Shown here piece after piece: positions 54,798 through 62,883 of a stretch of DNA of 64,000 nucleotides. Source of the stretch: an uncultured bacterium. Lineage in GTDB: Bacteria; Pseudomonadota; Alphaproteobacteria; Rhodospirillales; Rhodospirillaceae. The first letter of the stretch is position 1. Each line of letters starts with the position of its first letter. The DNA is taken from NCBI GenBank assembly GCA_903888485.1, contig CAISTS010000045.1:109037-173036 (forward strand), given 5' to 3'. A model generated the notes under the pieces. It saw only the letters and a list, made by a program, of their open reading frames with translations, did not search any database and was not told where the DNA came from. The position numbers and the translations under genes are program-made.

Positions 54798-55919
54798 ATG
54801 ACCCCCTCCAGACCCTCCCGTGTGATCGGCCTGATGAGCGGTACGTCCATGGACGGCATCGACGCGGCCTACCTGGAGACGGACGGCGAGGGCGTGGCTA
54901 TCCCCGGGCCGGCGGTGACGCTGCCCTATGCGCCGGGTTTTCGCGCGCGCCTGGGCGCATTTGTCGAGCGGGCGCCCGAGCCGGGCAGCAGTGGCGCGGC
55001 CGACCTCGAGGCCGAGTTGACCGGCCTGCACGCATCGGCGGTGTATCACCTCTTGCGCGTCATGGGACGTCCGGCGGCGACACTGGATCTCGTCGGCTTC
55101 CATGGCCAGACCATATGGCACCGGCCCGCGCAGCGCCGGACCTGGCAGATGGGCGACGGCGCGCGCCTCGCTGAATCGCTGGATGTGCCGGTCGCCTTTG
55201 ACTTCCGCAGCGCCGATGTGGCCGCGGGCGGGCAGGGTGCGCCGCTACTGCCGATCTATCACGCCGCGCTGGCGCAACGCGCTGGATTGCCGGCCGCTAT
55301 CCTCAACGTCGGCGGTGTCGCCAATATCACTTGTATCGGCAGCGCGCCTGAAGATTTGGTTGGCTTCGATACCGGTCCCGGCAACGGTCTCATCGACGAT
55401 TGGGTGCGCGCGCGTCTCGGCGTGTCCATGGACGAAGGCGGCGCCATCGCTGCGCGCGGCAAAGTCCATCAGGACCTCGTGGACGATATGCTGCGGCACG
55501 ATTACTTCGCAAAGGCCGCGCCGAAATCACTCGACCGCTTTGCCTTCAGCGCCGACCGGCTCTCGCATTTGAGCAATGAGGACGGCGCGGCAACGCTCAC
55601 GGCGTTCACGGCGGCTTCCGTCGCCAAGGGCCTCGCGCATTGCCCCACTTGTCCCAAGAAGATCTTTGTCGCGGGCGGTGGACGGCGCAATCCGGTGCTC
55701 ATGAAACTGCTGGCGCAGTACACCGGTGTTCCGGTTGCTTCGGTGGATGAACTCGGCTGGGACGGCGACGCGCTGGAAGCGCAAGGCTTTGCTTATCTCG
55801 CCGTGCGCGCACTCCGTGGACTTCCGCTGACATTCCCGGGAACGACCGGCATCGCCAAGCCTATGAGCGGCGGGCGCATCGCCACGCCGCTCAAAACGCT
55901 CACAGCAAAATCAGCTTAG
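54798..55919 (+). CDS. anmK: Anhydro-N-acetylmuramic acid kinase
   Basis: Phosphorylates and opens 1,6-anhydroMurNAc during cell-wall recycling, giving MurNAc 6-phosphate. 373 residues, ASKHA fold. Seen: the N-terminal phosphate loop [57 protein letters not shown] and [15 protein letters not shown] with catalytic Asp. The ATG at 54798 is used; a TTG four codons earlier is also open. It converges with the hydrolase gene (4-bp overlap). Its presence implies muropeptide uptake and recycling in this organism. Confidence 0.94.
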   Translation: MTPSRPSRVIGLMSGTSMDGIDAAYLETDGEGVAIPGPAVTLPYAPGFRARLGAFVERAPEPGSSGAADLEAELTGLHASAVYHLLRVMGRPAATLDLVGFHGQTIWHRPAQRRTWQMGDGARLAESLDVPVAFDFRSADVAAGGQGAPLLPIYHAALAQRAGLPAAILNVGGVANITCIGSAPEDLVGFDTGPGNGLIDDWVRARLGVSMDEGGAIAARGKVHQDLVDDMLRHDYFAKAAPKSLDRFAFSADRLSHLSNEDGAATLTAFTAASVAKGLAHCPTCPKKIFVAGGGRRNPVLMKLLAQYTGVPVASVDELGWDGDALEAQGFAYLAVRALRGLPLTFPGTTGIAKPMSGGRIATPLKTLTAKSA

Positions 55920-56584
55920 GCCTGCTTGCGCTTGCCCGAAGCGCCGGTGCCCATGCGTGCATCGACATAGTTGTTCACCGAATTCACCAAGTGATCCATG
56001 TGATCCTTGAAGAAGTGGTTGGCGCCTTTGACGAGCTGATAGTCGATGATGATGTTCTTCTGCAGCTTCAGTTTGTTAGCGAGCTTCTCCACCGAAGGCT
56101 CGGGCACGACGTCGTCCTCGGTGCCCTGAAGGATCAGGCCCGATGACGGACAAGGTGCCAGGAATGAGAAGTCGTACATGTTGGCGGGCGGCGCGATCGA
56201 GACAAAACCTTCGATCTCGGGCCGGCGCATCAGCAACTGCATGCCGATCCAGGCGCCGAAGGAGAATCCGGCCACCCAGCAGGACTGTGCGTTGGGGTTC
56301 ACCGACTGCAGCCAGTCCAGCGCCGAGGCGGCATCGGAGAGTTCGCCCTGGCCGTTGTCGAATTCACCTTGCGAGCGGCCGACCCCGCGGAAATTGAAGC
56401 GGACGACGGAAAAGCCTTTTTTCACAAAGACATAATAGAGGTTGTAGACAACCTTATTGTTCATTGTCCCGCCGTGCTGCGGGTGCGGGTGAAGGATGAC
56501 GGCAATGGGCGCGCGGGGCACTTCGCTATGGTGATAGCGGCCCTCGAGGCGCCCTTCCGGGCCGGTGAAGATAACCTCAGGCAT
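55916..56584 (-). CDS. Alpha/beta hydrolase (COG2945-like)
   Basis: 222-residue cytoplasmic hydrolase. The Ser nucleophile is in GFSFGAW, preceded by the oxyanion region ILHPHPQHGGTMNNKVV. FNFRGVGRSQGEFDNGQGE is family-specific; the Asp is in GTEDDVVP, and the His in GANHFFKDHMDHLV. Substrate unknown. In many alphaproteobacteria this gene stands beside the Rrf2/cysteine desulfurase genes, as here, though on the opposite strand. A CDS with the ATG at 56584; no clear ribosome site. Confidence 0.85.
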   Translation of the reverse strand: MPEVIFTGPEGRLEGRYHHSEVPRAPIAVILHPHPQHGGTMNNKVVYNLYYVFVKKGFSVVRFNFRGVGRSQGEFDNGQGELSDAASALDWLQSVNPNAQSCWVAGFSFGAWIGMQLLMRRPEIEGFVSIAPPANMYDFSFLAPCPSSGLILQGTEDDVVPEPSVEKLANKLKLQKNIIIDYQLVKGANHFFKDHMDHLVNSVNNYVDARMGTGASGKRKQA

Positions 56585-56766
56585 ATAAATAAGTCCTTGG
56601 GGCGGGGATGACCCGACAATACCAGCAGGAACCCGGGGGTGGGGGCGGATTATTTAGGGTAATGGGACCCCAGGTGCAAACCTGAAATCACCCCACAACA
56701 AAAGAGGCAACGGTTCCCGGGTGCCCGGCGTTCCTTTCAGCCCGCTGTCGAAGAAGCGGTCGTGAT

Positions 56767-56800
56767 CCACATCTGTGGGAGTGGCGTATACCCCCACAGA
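56767..56800. promoter_or_regulatory. Inverted repeats upstream of the Rrf2 regulator, candidate operator
   Basis: TCTGTGGG (56772-56779) and CCCACAGA (56793-56800) form perfect 8-bp arms around a 13-bp spacer, and CCACA-TC-TGTGG (56767-56778) adds a second palindrome sharing the left arm. They lie 31 bp before the regulator start, where an autoregulatory site is expected. Confidence 0.45.
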
Positions 56801-56830
56801 AACTGTTCATAAGCTTAAGGGGACCTCGCC

Positions 56831-57337
56831 ATGAACGCTTTCGCATCTACTGCCCACGCGGAAAATAAGCGCGTAATCAATGGTTTAAGTGCTAATGAAC
56901 CGCTGCAAATGAAGGATTCGTCCAAAGCCCGCTATGCCGTGGCGGCCTTGGTGGACTTGGCCTGCCAGCCCACGTCGCAGCCCACCACCTTGGCGGCCAT
57001 CGCCAAGCGCCAGGACATCTCGGTGTCCTACCTCGAGCAGCTTTTCGCCAAGCTGCGGGCTGGCGGCCTGATTAAAAGCGTCCGGGGTCCTGGCGGCGGC
57101 TATGTGCTGGCCCGCTCCAGCCGCCAGATCACCATCGCGGATATCTATGGCGCCGTGTTCGAGACGAGCGACGTGCCGGCCAGCCGCGCCACCGATATCC
57201 CGCAGCTGCGCGTGCAGATGGATGGTTTGTGGCAGGCCATGGAGCGCGAAGTCGCGCGCTTTCTGGGCAGCGTGACGGTCGAGGACGTGCTGTCGGGAAA
57301 GCTCGCGGTGCCGGCTAACGACCGCCTTCCGGCCTAA
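56831..57337 (+). CDS. Rrf2-family transcriptional regulator without the usual Fe-S cysteines
   Basis: 168-residue winged-helix regulator. SKARYAVAALVDLACQPTSQ and the recognition helix/wing in YLEQLFAKLRAGGLIKSVRG-PGGGYVLA are the Rrf2/IscR core. The region that in IscR holds three Cys (after about residue 100) has none; the only Cys (in LACQP) sits in the first helix. The 26-residue N-terminal extension is unusual. The ATG at 56831 is supported by AAGGGGA; the conserved part begins at Met27. It stands before a cysteine desulfurase, so control of Fe-S or sulfur genes is likely but by an atypical sensor. Confidence 0.85.
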   Translation: MNAFASTAHAENKRVINGLSANEPLQMKDSSKARYAVAALVDLACQPTSQPTTLAAIAKRQDISVSYLEQLFAKLRAGGLIKSVRGPGGGYVLARSSRQITIADIYGAVFETSDVPASRATDIPQLRVQMDGLWQAMEREVARFLGSVTVEDVLSGKLAVPANDRLPA

Positions 57338-57377
57338 TTTCAAACACCTCTTTGCGCCGGCGGTGTAAAAGGGCGCC

Positions 57378-58490
57378 ATGTGCCCTGCCGCCGGCGACAC
57401 GCTTTCTTACCTCGATTACAACGCCAGCACGCCCGTGCTGGCCGAAGTGGCGAGCGCGGTCAGCGCCGCCATCGGGCGCTACGGCAATCCATCATCGGTG
57501 CATGCGGCGGGGCGCCGCGCCCGCGCTGCTGTCGAAGAAGCGCGTGAGGCCGTCGCCGCCATGGCGAAGGCGCGTCCGCAAGACGTTATATTCACTTCGG
57601 GCGCCACGGAATCCAATGCGCTGGCGCTGCGCGGGCTGGCACACAAGGGTGCGCTGGCTTCGGCGGTCGAGCACCCGTCGATCCTTGCGCACAACCCCGA
57701 AGTCATTGCCGTCGATGGTGATGGCGTCATAGACCTTGCCGCGCTGGAACTGATTTTGCAGCAGCGCAAAGCGCCCATGTTGGTCGCGCTGATGTTCGCC
57801 AACAACGAGACCGGCGTGTTGCAGCCAATCACACAAGCCGTCGAAGTCGCACGCAAGTATGGTGCGCTTGTTCACTGCGACGCCGTGCAAGCGCCGGGTA
57901 AAGTTGCGCTCGATATGCGGGCGATGGGCGTCGATAGCCTGGCGTTGTCGGCGCACAAGTTCGGCGGGCTGAAGGGCGCGGGCGCGCTCGTACTGCGGCC
58001 GGGGCTCGACCTTACCCCCGACACTCTCGGCGGTGGGCAGGAACGCCGGCGGCGCGCGGGCACCGAAAACGTGACCGGCATCGTCGGTTTCGGGGCGGCG
58101 GCTGTGGCTGTGCCGCGCCTGCTGGCGGAAGCCGCGCGTATCGCAGGGCTGCGCGCGACGTTGGAAACAGGCTTGCGGGCGGCGGCGCCCAACGCGCGCA
58201 TCTATGCCGAGACGTGGCCACGCCTGCCCAATACGACCTGCCTCGCGCTGCCGGGAGTGGCGAGCGAGACGCAACTCATGCGGCTGGATTTGGCGGGTAT
58301 TGCCGTGAGTGCGGGCTCGGCCTGCTCGTCGGGCAAGATTGCTCCCTCCCATGTTTTGCTGGCCATGGGCGTGGCGCCGGACGAGGCCAAATCGGCCATT
58401 CGCGTGAGTTTAGGTTGGGAAAACGGCGAAAAAGACGTTTCGCGCTTCTTGGCCGCCTGGCAGCCTCTAGCGTCCAGCGCCGCAGCGTAA
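57378..58490 (+). CDS. Cysteine desulfurase (IscS/NifS type)
   Basis: PLP enzyme that takes sulfur from cysteine as a Cys persulfide for Fe-S clusters and tRNA thiolation. 370 residues, group I. Seen: YLDYNASTPV at the start, FTSGATESNALALRG, MFANNETGVLQP, the PLP Lys194 in SAHKFGGLKGAG, and the catalytic Cys316 in VSAGSACSSGK. An AAGGG lies before the ATG. It is followed by an ISC-type ferredoxin (12 bp) and mnmA, which uses this persulfide. No scaffold (IscU/SufU) is in the window. Confidence 0.92.
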   Translation: MCPAAGDTLSYLDYNASTPVLAEVASAVSAAIGRYGNPSSVHAAGRRARAAVEEAREAVAAMAKARPQDVIFTSGATESNALALRGLAHKGALASAVEHPSILAHNPEVIAVDGDGVIDLAALELILQQRKAPMLVALMFANNETGVLQPITQAVEVARKYGALVHCDAVQAPGKVALDMRAMGVDSLALSAHKFGGLKGAGALVLRPGLDLTPDTLGGGQERRRRAGTENVTGIVGFGAAAVAVPRLLAEAARIAGLRATLETGLRAAAPNARIYAETWPRLPNTTCLALPGVASETQLMRLDLAGIAVSAGSACSSGKIAPSHVLLAMGVAPDEAKSAIRVSLGWENGEKDVSRFLAAWQPLASSAAA

Positions 58491-58502
58491 TAAATACCCG
58501 CC

Positions 58503-58832
58503 ATGCCCAAGGTCGTTTTCATCGAGCGCAACGGAAACCGCAAGGAAGTGAATGCGGCGAGCAACATCTCGCTGCTACAGGTGGCGCTTGCGAACAAGAT
58601 CGACATGGAAGGCGCCTGTGAAGGCTCCATGGCCTGCTCCACCTGCCATGTGATCGTCGATGCGGAATGGTTCGCCAAGCTGCCCGCGGCGCACGCCACC
58701 GAAGAGGACATGCTGGACCTCACGTACGGCGTCTCGCGCACCTCGCGGCTCGCCTGTCAGATCACCGTGACCGATGCGCTGGACGGTCTTGTCGTGCGGC
58801 TCCCCGCGCAGACGCGCAACATGATGGACTGA
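58503..58832 (+). CDS. [2Fe-2S] ferredoxin, adrenodoxin/ISC type
   Basis: 109 residues. Four cluster ligands C39-x5-C45-x2-C48 and C85 ([14 protein letters not shown] and SRLACQIT), the vertebrate/ISC ferredoxin spacing. It gives electrons for Fe-S cluster assembly, here most likely for the adjacent desulfurase. [10 protein letters not shown] at the C-terminus is typical. mnmA follows 2 bp later. Confidence 0.94.
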   Translation: MPKVVFIERNGNRKEVNAASNISLLQVALANKIDMEGACEGSMACSTCHVIVDAEWFAKLPAAHATEEDMLDLTYGVSRTSRLACQITVTDALDGLVVRLPAQTRNMMD

Positions 58833-58834
58833 TC

Positions 58835-60007
58835 ATGGCCGCGCCGAATTCTATGGGCTTCGCCAAACCGCCGGAAGCGACGCGCATCGTCGTCGCCATG
58901 TCGGGCGGCGTTGACAGCTCGGTCGTCGCAGCGCTTCTGAAGTCCCAAGGCTATGACGTCGTCGGGCTGACGATGCAGCTCTACGATCACGGCGCCATGA
59001 CCGCCAAGAGCAAGACCTGTTGCGCCGGTCAGGATATTTACGATGCGCGCCGCGTCGCCGACATGATCGGCTTTCCGCATTACGTCGTCGATTATGAAAC
59101 CACGTTCAAAGCCGACGTCATGGATCGCTTCGCCGACGGCTACATCCATGGCGAGACTCCGGTGCCGTGCGTTTTGTGCAACCAAACCGTCAAGTTTCGC
59201 GACCTCTTGAAGGCCGCCAAGGACCTGGGCGCCGATGCGCTTGCCACAGGCCACTACGTGCAACGCATCGCCGCGCCGGGCGGCGCCGAACTGCACTGCG
59301 CGGCCGATCCCGATCGCGACCAGAGTTATTTCCTGTTCACCACCACGCACGCGCAGCTCGACTTCGTCCGGTTTCCGCTGGGCGGTATGAACAAGAGTGA
59401 GACGCGCGCGCTGGCGACGAAGTTCGGCCTGCACATCGCTGCTAAGCCCGATAGTCAGGACATCTGCTTCGTCCCCACCGGCGACTACGCCGCGGTGATC
59501 AAAAAGCTGCGCCCGGAAGCAGCGCGCGGCGGCGAGATCGTGCACGTGGACGGCCGCGTCCTGGGCAAGCACGACGGCATCATCCATTTCACCGTCGGCC
59601 AGCGCCGCGGGCTCGGCATTGGCGGCGAGGCCGATCCCTTGTACGTCGTGCGCATCGAACCCGAAGCCGCGCGCGTGATCGTCGGTGCGAAGGAAACGCT
59701 CCTGCGCGACGCCTTTGCTTTGCACGGTGTGAATTGGTTGGGCGCCGGCAACACGCCGCCGTCCGATGGCGCTCAGGTGCGCGTCAAACTGCGCAACACC
59801 CACGCGCCCATCGCCGCGACCGTATTCGGCGCGGGTGAGGGGGCAGCGAAGGTCGCCCTTGCAGCACCTGAAGCCGCCGTGACGCCCGGCCAAGCTTGCG
59901 TCTTCTATGAGGGAAACCGGGTGCTGGGCGGCGGCTGGATCGCCCGCGATACCGCCCCGGCCCAGCTTCCCCACAACCTGCGCCGTCAAGCCGTGGCCAC
60001 GCGCTGA
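58835..60007 (+). CDS. mnmA: tRNA-specific 2-thiouridylase
   Basis: Thiolates U34 of tRNA Lys/Glu/Gln using sulfur from the desulfurase. 390 residues, PP-loop ATP pyrophosphatase: [13 protein letters not shown] at about 23-35; the nucleophile Cys115 is in VLCNQTVKF and the second Cys211 in DSQDICFVP; the tRNA-binding domain has [14 protein letters not shown]. The ATG at 58835 follows the ferredoxin stop by 2 bp; a frame upstream overlaps the ferredoxin. It ends 111 bp before tRNA-Met and is the last host gene before the element. Confidence 0.95.
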   Translation: MAAPNSMGFAKPPEATRIVVAMSGGVDSSVVAALLKSQGYDVVGLTMQLYDHGAMTAKSKTCCAGQDIYDARRVADMIGFPHYVVDYETTFKADVMDRFADGYIHGETPVPCVLCNQTVKFRDLLKAAKDLGADALATGHYVQRIAAPGGAELHCAADPDRDQSYFLFTTTHAQLDFVRFPLGGMNKSETRALATKFGLHIAAKPDSQDICFVPTGDYAAVIKKLRPEAARGGEIVHVDGRVLGKHDGIIHFTVGQRRGLGIGGEADPLYVVRIEPEAARVIVGAKETLLRDAFALHGVNWLGAGNTPPSDGAQVRVKLRNTHAPIAATVFGAGEGAAKVALAAPEAAVTPGQACVFYEGNRVLGGGWIARDTAPAQLPHNLRRQAVATR

Positions 60008-60017
60008 TTTGCCATGG

Positions 60018-60040
60018 CGGGCCAAGGACTTGGCCCGTTT
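60018..60040 (+). terminator. Hairpin after mnmA
   Basis: CGGGCCAAG/CTTGGCCCG, a 9-bp near-perfect palindrome with a 2-nt centre, then TTT, 11 bp after the mnmA stop. The tight centre makes the real stem shorter; a plausible terminator. Confidence 0.4.
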
Positions 60041-60067
60041 GACAATTCCCAGCCCGGGACTTAAAAC
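60039..60067 (+). promoter_or_regulatory. Sigma-70-like promoter of the tRNA gene
   Basis: TTGACA (60039-60044), 17-bp spacer, TAAAAC (60062-60067). The -35 box is perfect; the -10 is four of six. Start of transcription near 60074 would leave a 45-nt leader before the tRNA. Confidence 0.55.
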
Positions 60068-60103
60068 CCACCCTCCCGCGCGGGCGTTAATTCTTGCGCG
60101 GCC

Positions 60104-60206
60104 TATGCATTCAGTTCCGGCGGGGTAGCTCAGCTGGTTAGAGCATGGGAATCATAATCCCGGGGTCGGGGGTTCGAGTCCCTCCTCCGCTACCACTGAA
60201 TGCATA
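60104..60206. repeat. Perfect 12-bp inverted repeat flanking the tRNA gene
   Basis: TATGCATTCAGT at 60104-60115 and ACTGAATGCATA at 60195-60206 are exact inverse copies; the right arm begins on the last A of the tRNA CCA. It brackets the tRNA and its mature ends and could be a recombination recognition site, or could extend the acceptor stem in the precursor. Confidence 0.7.
60119..60195 (+). tRNA. tRNA-Met (anticodon CAT)
   Basis: 77 nt with a full cloverleaf: acceptor GGCGGGG pairing with CTCCGCT (G1-T72 wobble), D-stem GCTC/GAGC, anticodon stem TGGGA/TCCCG with loop ATCATAA, T-stem GGGGG/CCCTC with TTCGAGT loop, discriminator A and encoded CCA. It is elongator rather than initiator Met, because initiator has C1-A72 and three G-C pairs next to the anticodon loop, while this has A31-T39. 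Ile2 (lysidine) cannot be fully excluded. The 3' half is the target for the element. Confidence 0.93.
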
Positions 60207-61774
60207 CAATGATGTGGCTGGTGTCTCTCCGACACCAGCCACGCCATGTGCGGCTGACTTTCCACATCAATTCTTACGTTTCCGTGCCCCTCCAACGGCG
60301 TAACCCGGATCGATCTAAAGATCGGGCGAAGGAGACTGGCTGCCTCTCGCCGGCTGTCCTCGTCCGCTGCAAGCGCGCCTGACAGGTTACGGAGTTGGTC
60401 GCGGAAGAGTGTGAGAACATCCTCCGGGATCGGGCGTGTTGTTCTCTTTGCTGATTTCTTGGGAACCGGGGTTGTGCCTTCGGCCTTTTCGGATTCAAGC
60501 GCCTGCAATCGCTTGAGCAGAGGTTCAATTCGTCCGCCCGCCTCAATAGCCGCTACCAACGCCGCAATTTTACGGTCCAAAACAACAACCTCATCGGCGC
60601 GCCGGCCGATTTCGTGAGTTGAGTCGTTGGCTAAAACGAGCTCGCCATAGGCTTTTCGAAACTCTTCTTCATAGACTTCGGCGTACCCCGGCGCTTCGAG
60701 AGCTTGTGCCAGTCCGCCGAGAACACGGTTCTCCAGTCGGGGGACGCTGATTGTGCGGCCATTGTCGCAGGTCCCTCGGTCACGGTTCGTAGAACACCCC
60801 ATCCGGTTCGTGCCGATTATGGTGAAAGCTCCGCCACAAAGGCCACAGGTACAAATCCCCGAGAACAGACGCTTGGGCCGGTGACACAGACCAATGGGCA
60901 GTCGACGGTATTGAGCCTTTACCGATTGTGCAGCCGCCCAGAGTTCGTCGCTCACAATCCGAAGTTCCGGCGCTTCAGTCACGATCCACTGATCGGGCGG
61001 ATTGAGACGGGGAATTCGTCTTCCTGTTGCCGGGTCTTTAAAGAAACTTTGCCGGTTGTAAATCAGCCGGCCAATATACGTCTCGTTAGAGAGAATCCCA
61101 TCGCGCCGCTTCTGGCTGCCGTTAATGGTGCTGGCGTTCCACGCGCCACCCGTCGGGCCAGGGATACCTTCCTCGTTCAACGTCTTCGCAATGTCCCTTG
61201 CAGAACGACCGGAACTGTAAGCCTGAAAAATGCGGTTGATGATTTTGGCGGCGGCAGGGTCAATTTCACGCAAACCACGTTCAGGATCCCCGTCGGAACC
61301 AATCTTCTTAACCACGCGATATCCGTACGCCAAGCTGCCCGTCACGCGGCCCTGCAGCGCTCGACCTTTTTGCCCCCGCTTAATCTTCGCAGCGAGGTCT
61401 TTGAGAAAAAGAGCGTTCATGGTGCCCTTGAGCCCCACGTGCAGTTCGTTGATTTCCCCCTCGCTCAAGGTGACGATGCGCACACCGAGGAAGTTCATTT
61501 GCTTGAACATCCCGGCGATATGTTCCTGGTCGCGGGAAATGCGGTCGAGCGCTTCAGCCACAACAATGTCGAATTCGCCAGCGCGCCCGGCCTTAAGAAG
61601 GCTTTGAAAGCCGGGACGTTGATGTGTTGCCCCACTTATTGCGCGATCAGAGAATACCTCCACGACTTTCCAGCCGTGAGACTTGATGAACTTCTTGCAC
61701 TCGCGAACTTGATCGTCGATCGAAGCGTCGCGCTGATTTTCGGATGAGTACCGGGCGTAGAGGACGGCGCGCAT
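60152..61774 (-). CDS. Large serine recombinase whose C-terminus is encoded by antisense tRNA sequence
   Basis: 540-residue large serine integrase. The resolvase catalytic domain begins LYARYSSENQRDASIDDQV with nucleophile Ser10 and has the conserved LDRISRD and SLAYGYRVVKK linking to the recombinase domain (SARDIAKTLNEEGIPGPTGG). A zinc ribbon follows (SGICTCGLCGG ... GCSTNRDRGTC), then a coiled region. The last 13 codons (VAEEGLEPPTPGL) lie on the complement of tRNA-Met (60152-60195), so the stop is provided by the tRNA itself. Start ATG with AAGGAG 8 nt upstream; it overlaps the stop of the preceding tyrosine recombinase by 1 nt. It presumably integrates or excises the element. Confidence 0.9.
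   Translation of the reverse strand: MRAVLYARYSSENQRDASIDDQVRECKKFIKSHGWKVVEVFSDRAISGATHQRPGFQSLLKAGRAGEFDIVVAEALDRISRDQEHIAGMFKQMNFLGVRIVTLSEGEINELHVGLKGTMNALFLKDLAAKIKRGQKGRALQGRVTGSLAYGYRVVKKIGSDGDPERGLREIDPAAAKIINRIFQAYSSGRSARDIAKTLNEEGIPGPTGGAWNASTINGSQKRRDGILSNETYIGRLIYNRQSFFKDPATGRRIPRLNPPDQWIVTEAPELRIVSDELWAAAQSVKAQYRRLPIGLCHRPKRLFSGICTCGLCGGAFTIIGTNRMGCSTNRDRGTCDNGRTISVPRLENRVLGGLAQALEAPGYAEVYEEEFRKAYGELVLANDSTHEIGRRADEVVVLDRKIAALVAAIEAGGRIEPLLKRLQALESEKAEGTTPVPKKSAKRTTRPIPEDVLTLFRDQLRNLSGALAADEDSRREAASLLRPIFRSIRVTPLEGHGNVRIDVESQPHMAWLVSERHQPHHCMHSVVAEEGLEPPTPGL
60214..60242. repeat. Perfect 12-bp palindrome inside the recombinase 3' end
   Basis: GTGGCTGGTGTC, 5-nt loop TCTCC, GACACCAGCCAC: all 12 pairs match. 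It lies 19 bp from the tRNA end, in the recombinase coding sequence (residues about 511-520), and may be a binding site for the recombinase or an accessory protein. Confidence 0.7.
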
Positions 61775-62883
61775 CAGGCAATCTCCTTCAGGAGACAGCT
61801 AACCTGCCGATTCCTGCGGCGGCGGGTCAAGCCCCGGCGCTTACTTCGAACAACTTCTTGATAGTCGTTGACTGCTTTGTCCGACAGCGCCTGATCGTAG
61901 TGTTTCTCGGTTGTGCGCGGGTTCGCGTGGTGTAGCAACGACATCCCCGCCCAGACCAACTCCGGCTTCTCGTCGCCGAGGCTGGTGACGGCGCAATCGC
62001 GAAACAGGTGCGGGGAGAGTGACCATCCGAACTCGTCTTTCGTGCGCCTCGTGATGATCTGGTAAAGCGTGCCTTCGACCATTTCGTGCCCGCCCATGGC
62101 AATCCAGACCCTGCTGCTCCGCAGGTTTTTCAACAGGATCGGCCGATAGTATTCCAGATACCGATCGACGAAGGGCGTGATCTCCCGGCTGACGATGCTC
62201 GAATAATGACGCTGGCCCTTCATTTCGGTGGCGTCATAGGCGATCTGGTAGGCGTCGTTAATCTTGGTCAGGTGCTCGCCGATCTGCATGATGGCGAAGT
62301 TGGCGCGCCGCAGTGGTCTGCACGCCATGAGCAACATCATCAAGCCGTCGCGGTAGGTGCAGGCGCGCCCGGGGTCCCTGAAGAACGTGCCGGTTTCGGC
62401 CTCGTTGATCAGCTTGAGGCCGAGTTGGACAAGACGCTCGCTGGGGACGATCTTACTGCGTTTGTCCCGACTTGGGATAGCCATGGCCTTCAACCGGTAA
62501 CGGGCGCGCTTGACGTCAGGGAACTCGACCCCGGGCACCATGACGCGCAGGGCTTCGGCCAAGCCTCTGATCCGTCCCGCGGCCGTCACCGATTTTACCT
62601 GGACCATGATCTCGTCGATGTAGGCCTTCAACCAGTCGAACGGTACACGGTCTTGAACACGCTCTCCCGGGAAGAGCCATCCGTTCAAATCAAGGAATGT
62701 AAGATATCGACCATACGCGCTGATCGTGGTGTGCCGCGTCTTAGGACTCCAGTGGGCCGCTAACCTGGGGTCGTCCAAGGGCCCGGCGATACGAATGGCG
62801 CCTTCCCAAGCCGCCCTATCATCGTCGGGCCATTCCGCGAGTGGCATACACCGCCGGCGCGAGTCTTTGTCATTTCTTGGCAT
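61774..62883 (-). CDS. Tyrosine recombinase / phage integrase family (second of two)
   Basis: 369 residues. The catalytic pattern is visible by eye: Arg I in ACRPLRRANFAIMQI, His-x-x-Arg in SPHLFRDCAVTSL, His in LLHHANPRTTEKHYDQA with the nucleophilic Tyr in KHYDQA. The N-terminal part (about 40-150) is a SAM-like core-binding domain (TRHTTISAYGRYLTFLDL). Start ATG at 62883 with AGGGG upstream, inside the 14-bp overlap with the upstream tyrosine recombinase; its stop overlaps the serine recombinase start by 1 nt. It acts with its neighbours as an operon. Function beyond DNA strand exchange unknown. Confidence 0.85.
   Translation of the reverse strand: MPRNDKDSRRRCMPLAEWPDDDRAAWEGAIRIAGPLDDPRLAAHWSPKTRHTTISAYGRYLTFLDLNGWLFPGERVQDRVPFDWLKAYIDEIMVQVKSVTAAGRIRGLAEALRVMVPGVEFPDVKRARYRLKAMAIPSRDKRSKIVPSERLVQLGLKLINEAETGTFFRDPGRACTYRDGLMMLLMACRPLRRANFAIMQIGEHLTKINDAYQIAYDATEMKGQRHYSSIVSREITPFVDRYLEYYRPILLKNLRSSRVWIAMGGHEMVEGTLYQIITRRTKDEFGWSLSPHLFRDCAVTSLGDEKPELVWAGMSLLHHANPRTTEKHYDQALSDKAVNDYQEVVRSKRRGLTRRRRNRQVSCLLKEIA

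Noticed and set aside
60104..60206. CRISPR-like repeats near the tRNA or elsewhere
   Set aside because: The only repeats are inverted pairs and dispersed palindromes; no regularly spaced direct repeats are found in the window.
60704..61747. 347-residue open frame opposite the serine recombinase
   Set aside because: No recognisable motif and no ribosome site; the recombinase on the other strand is clear.
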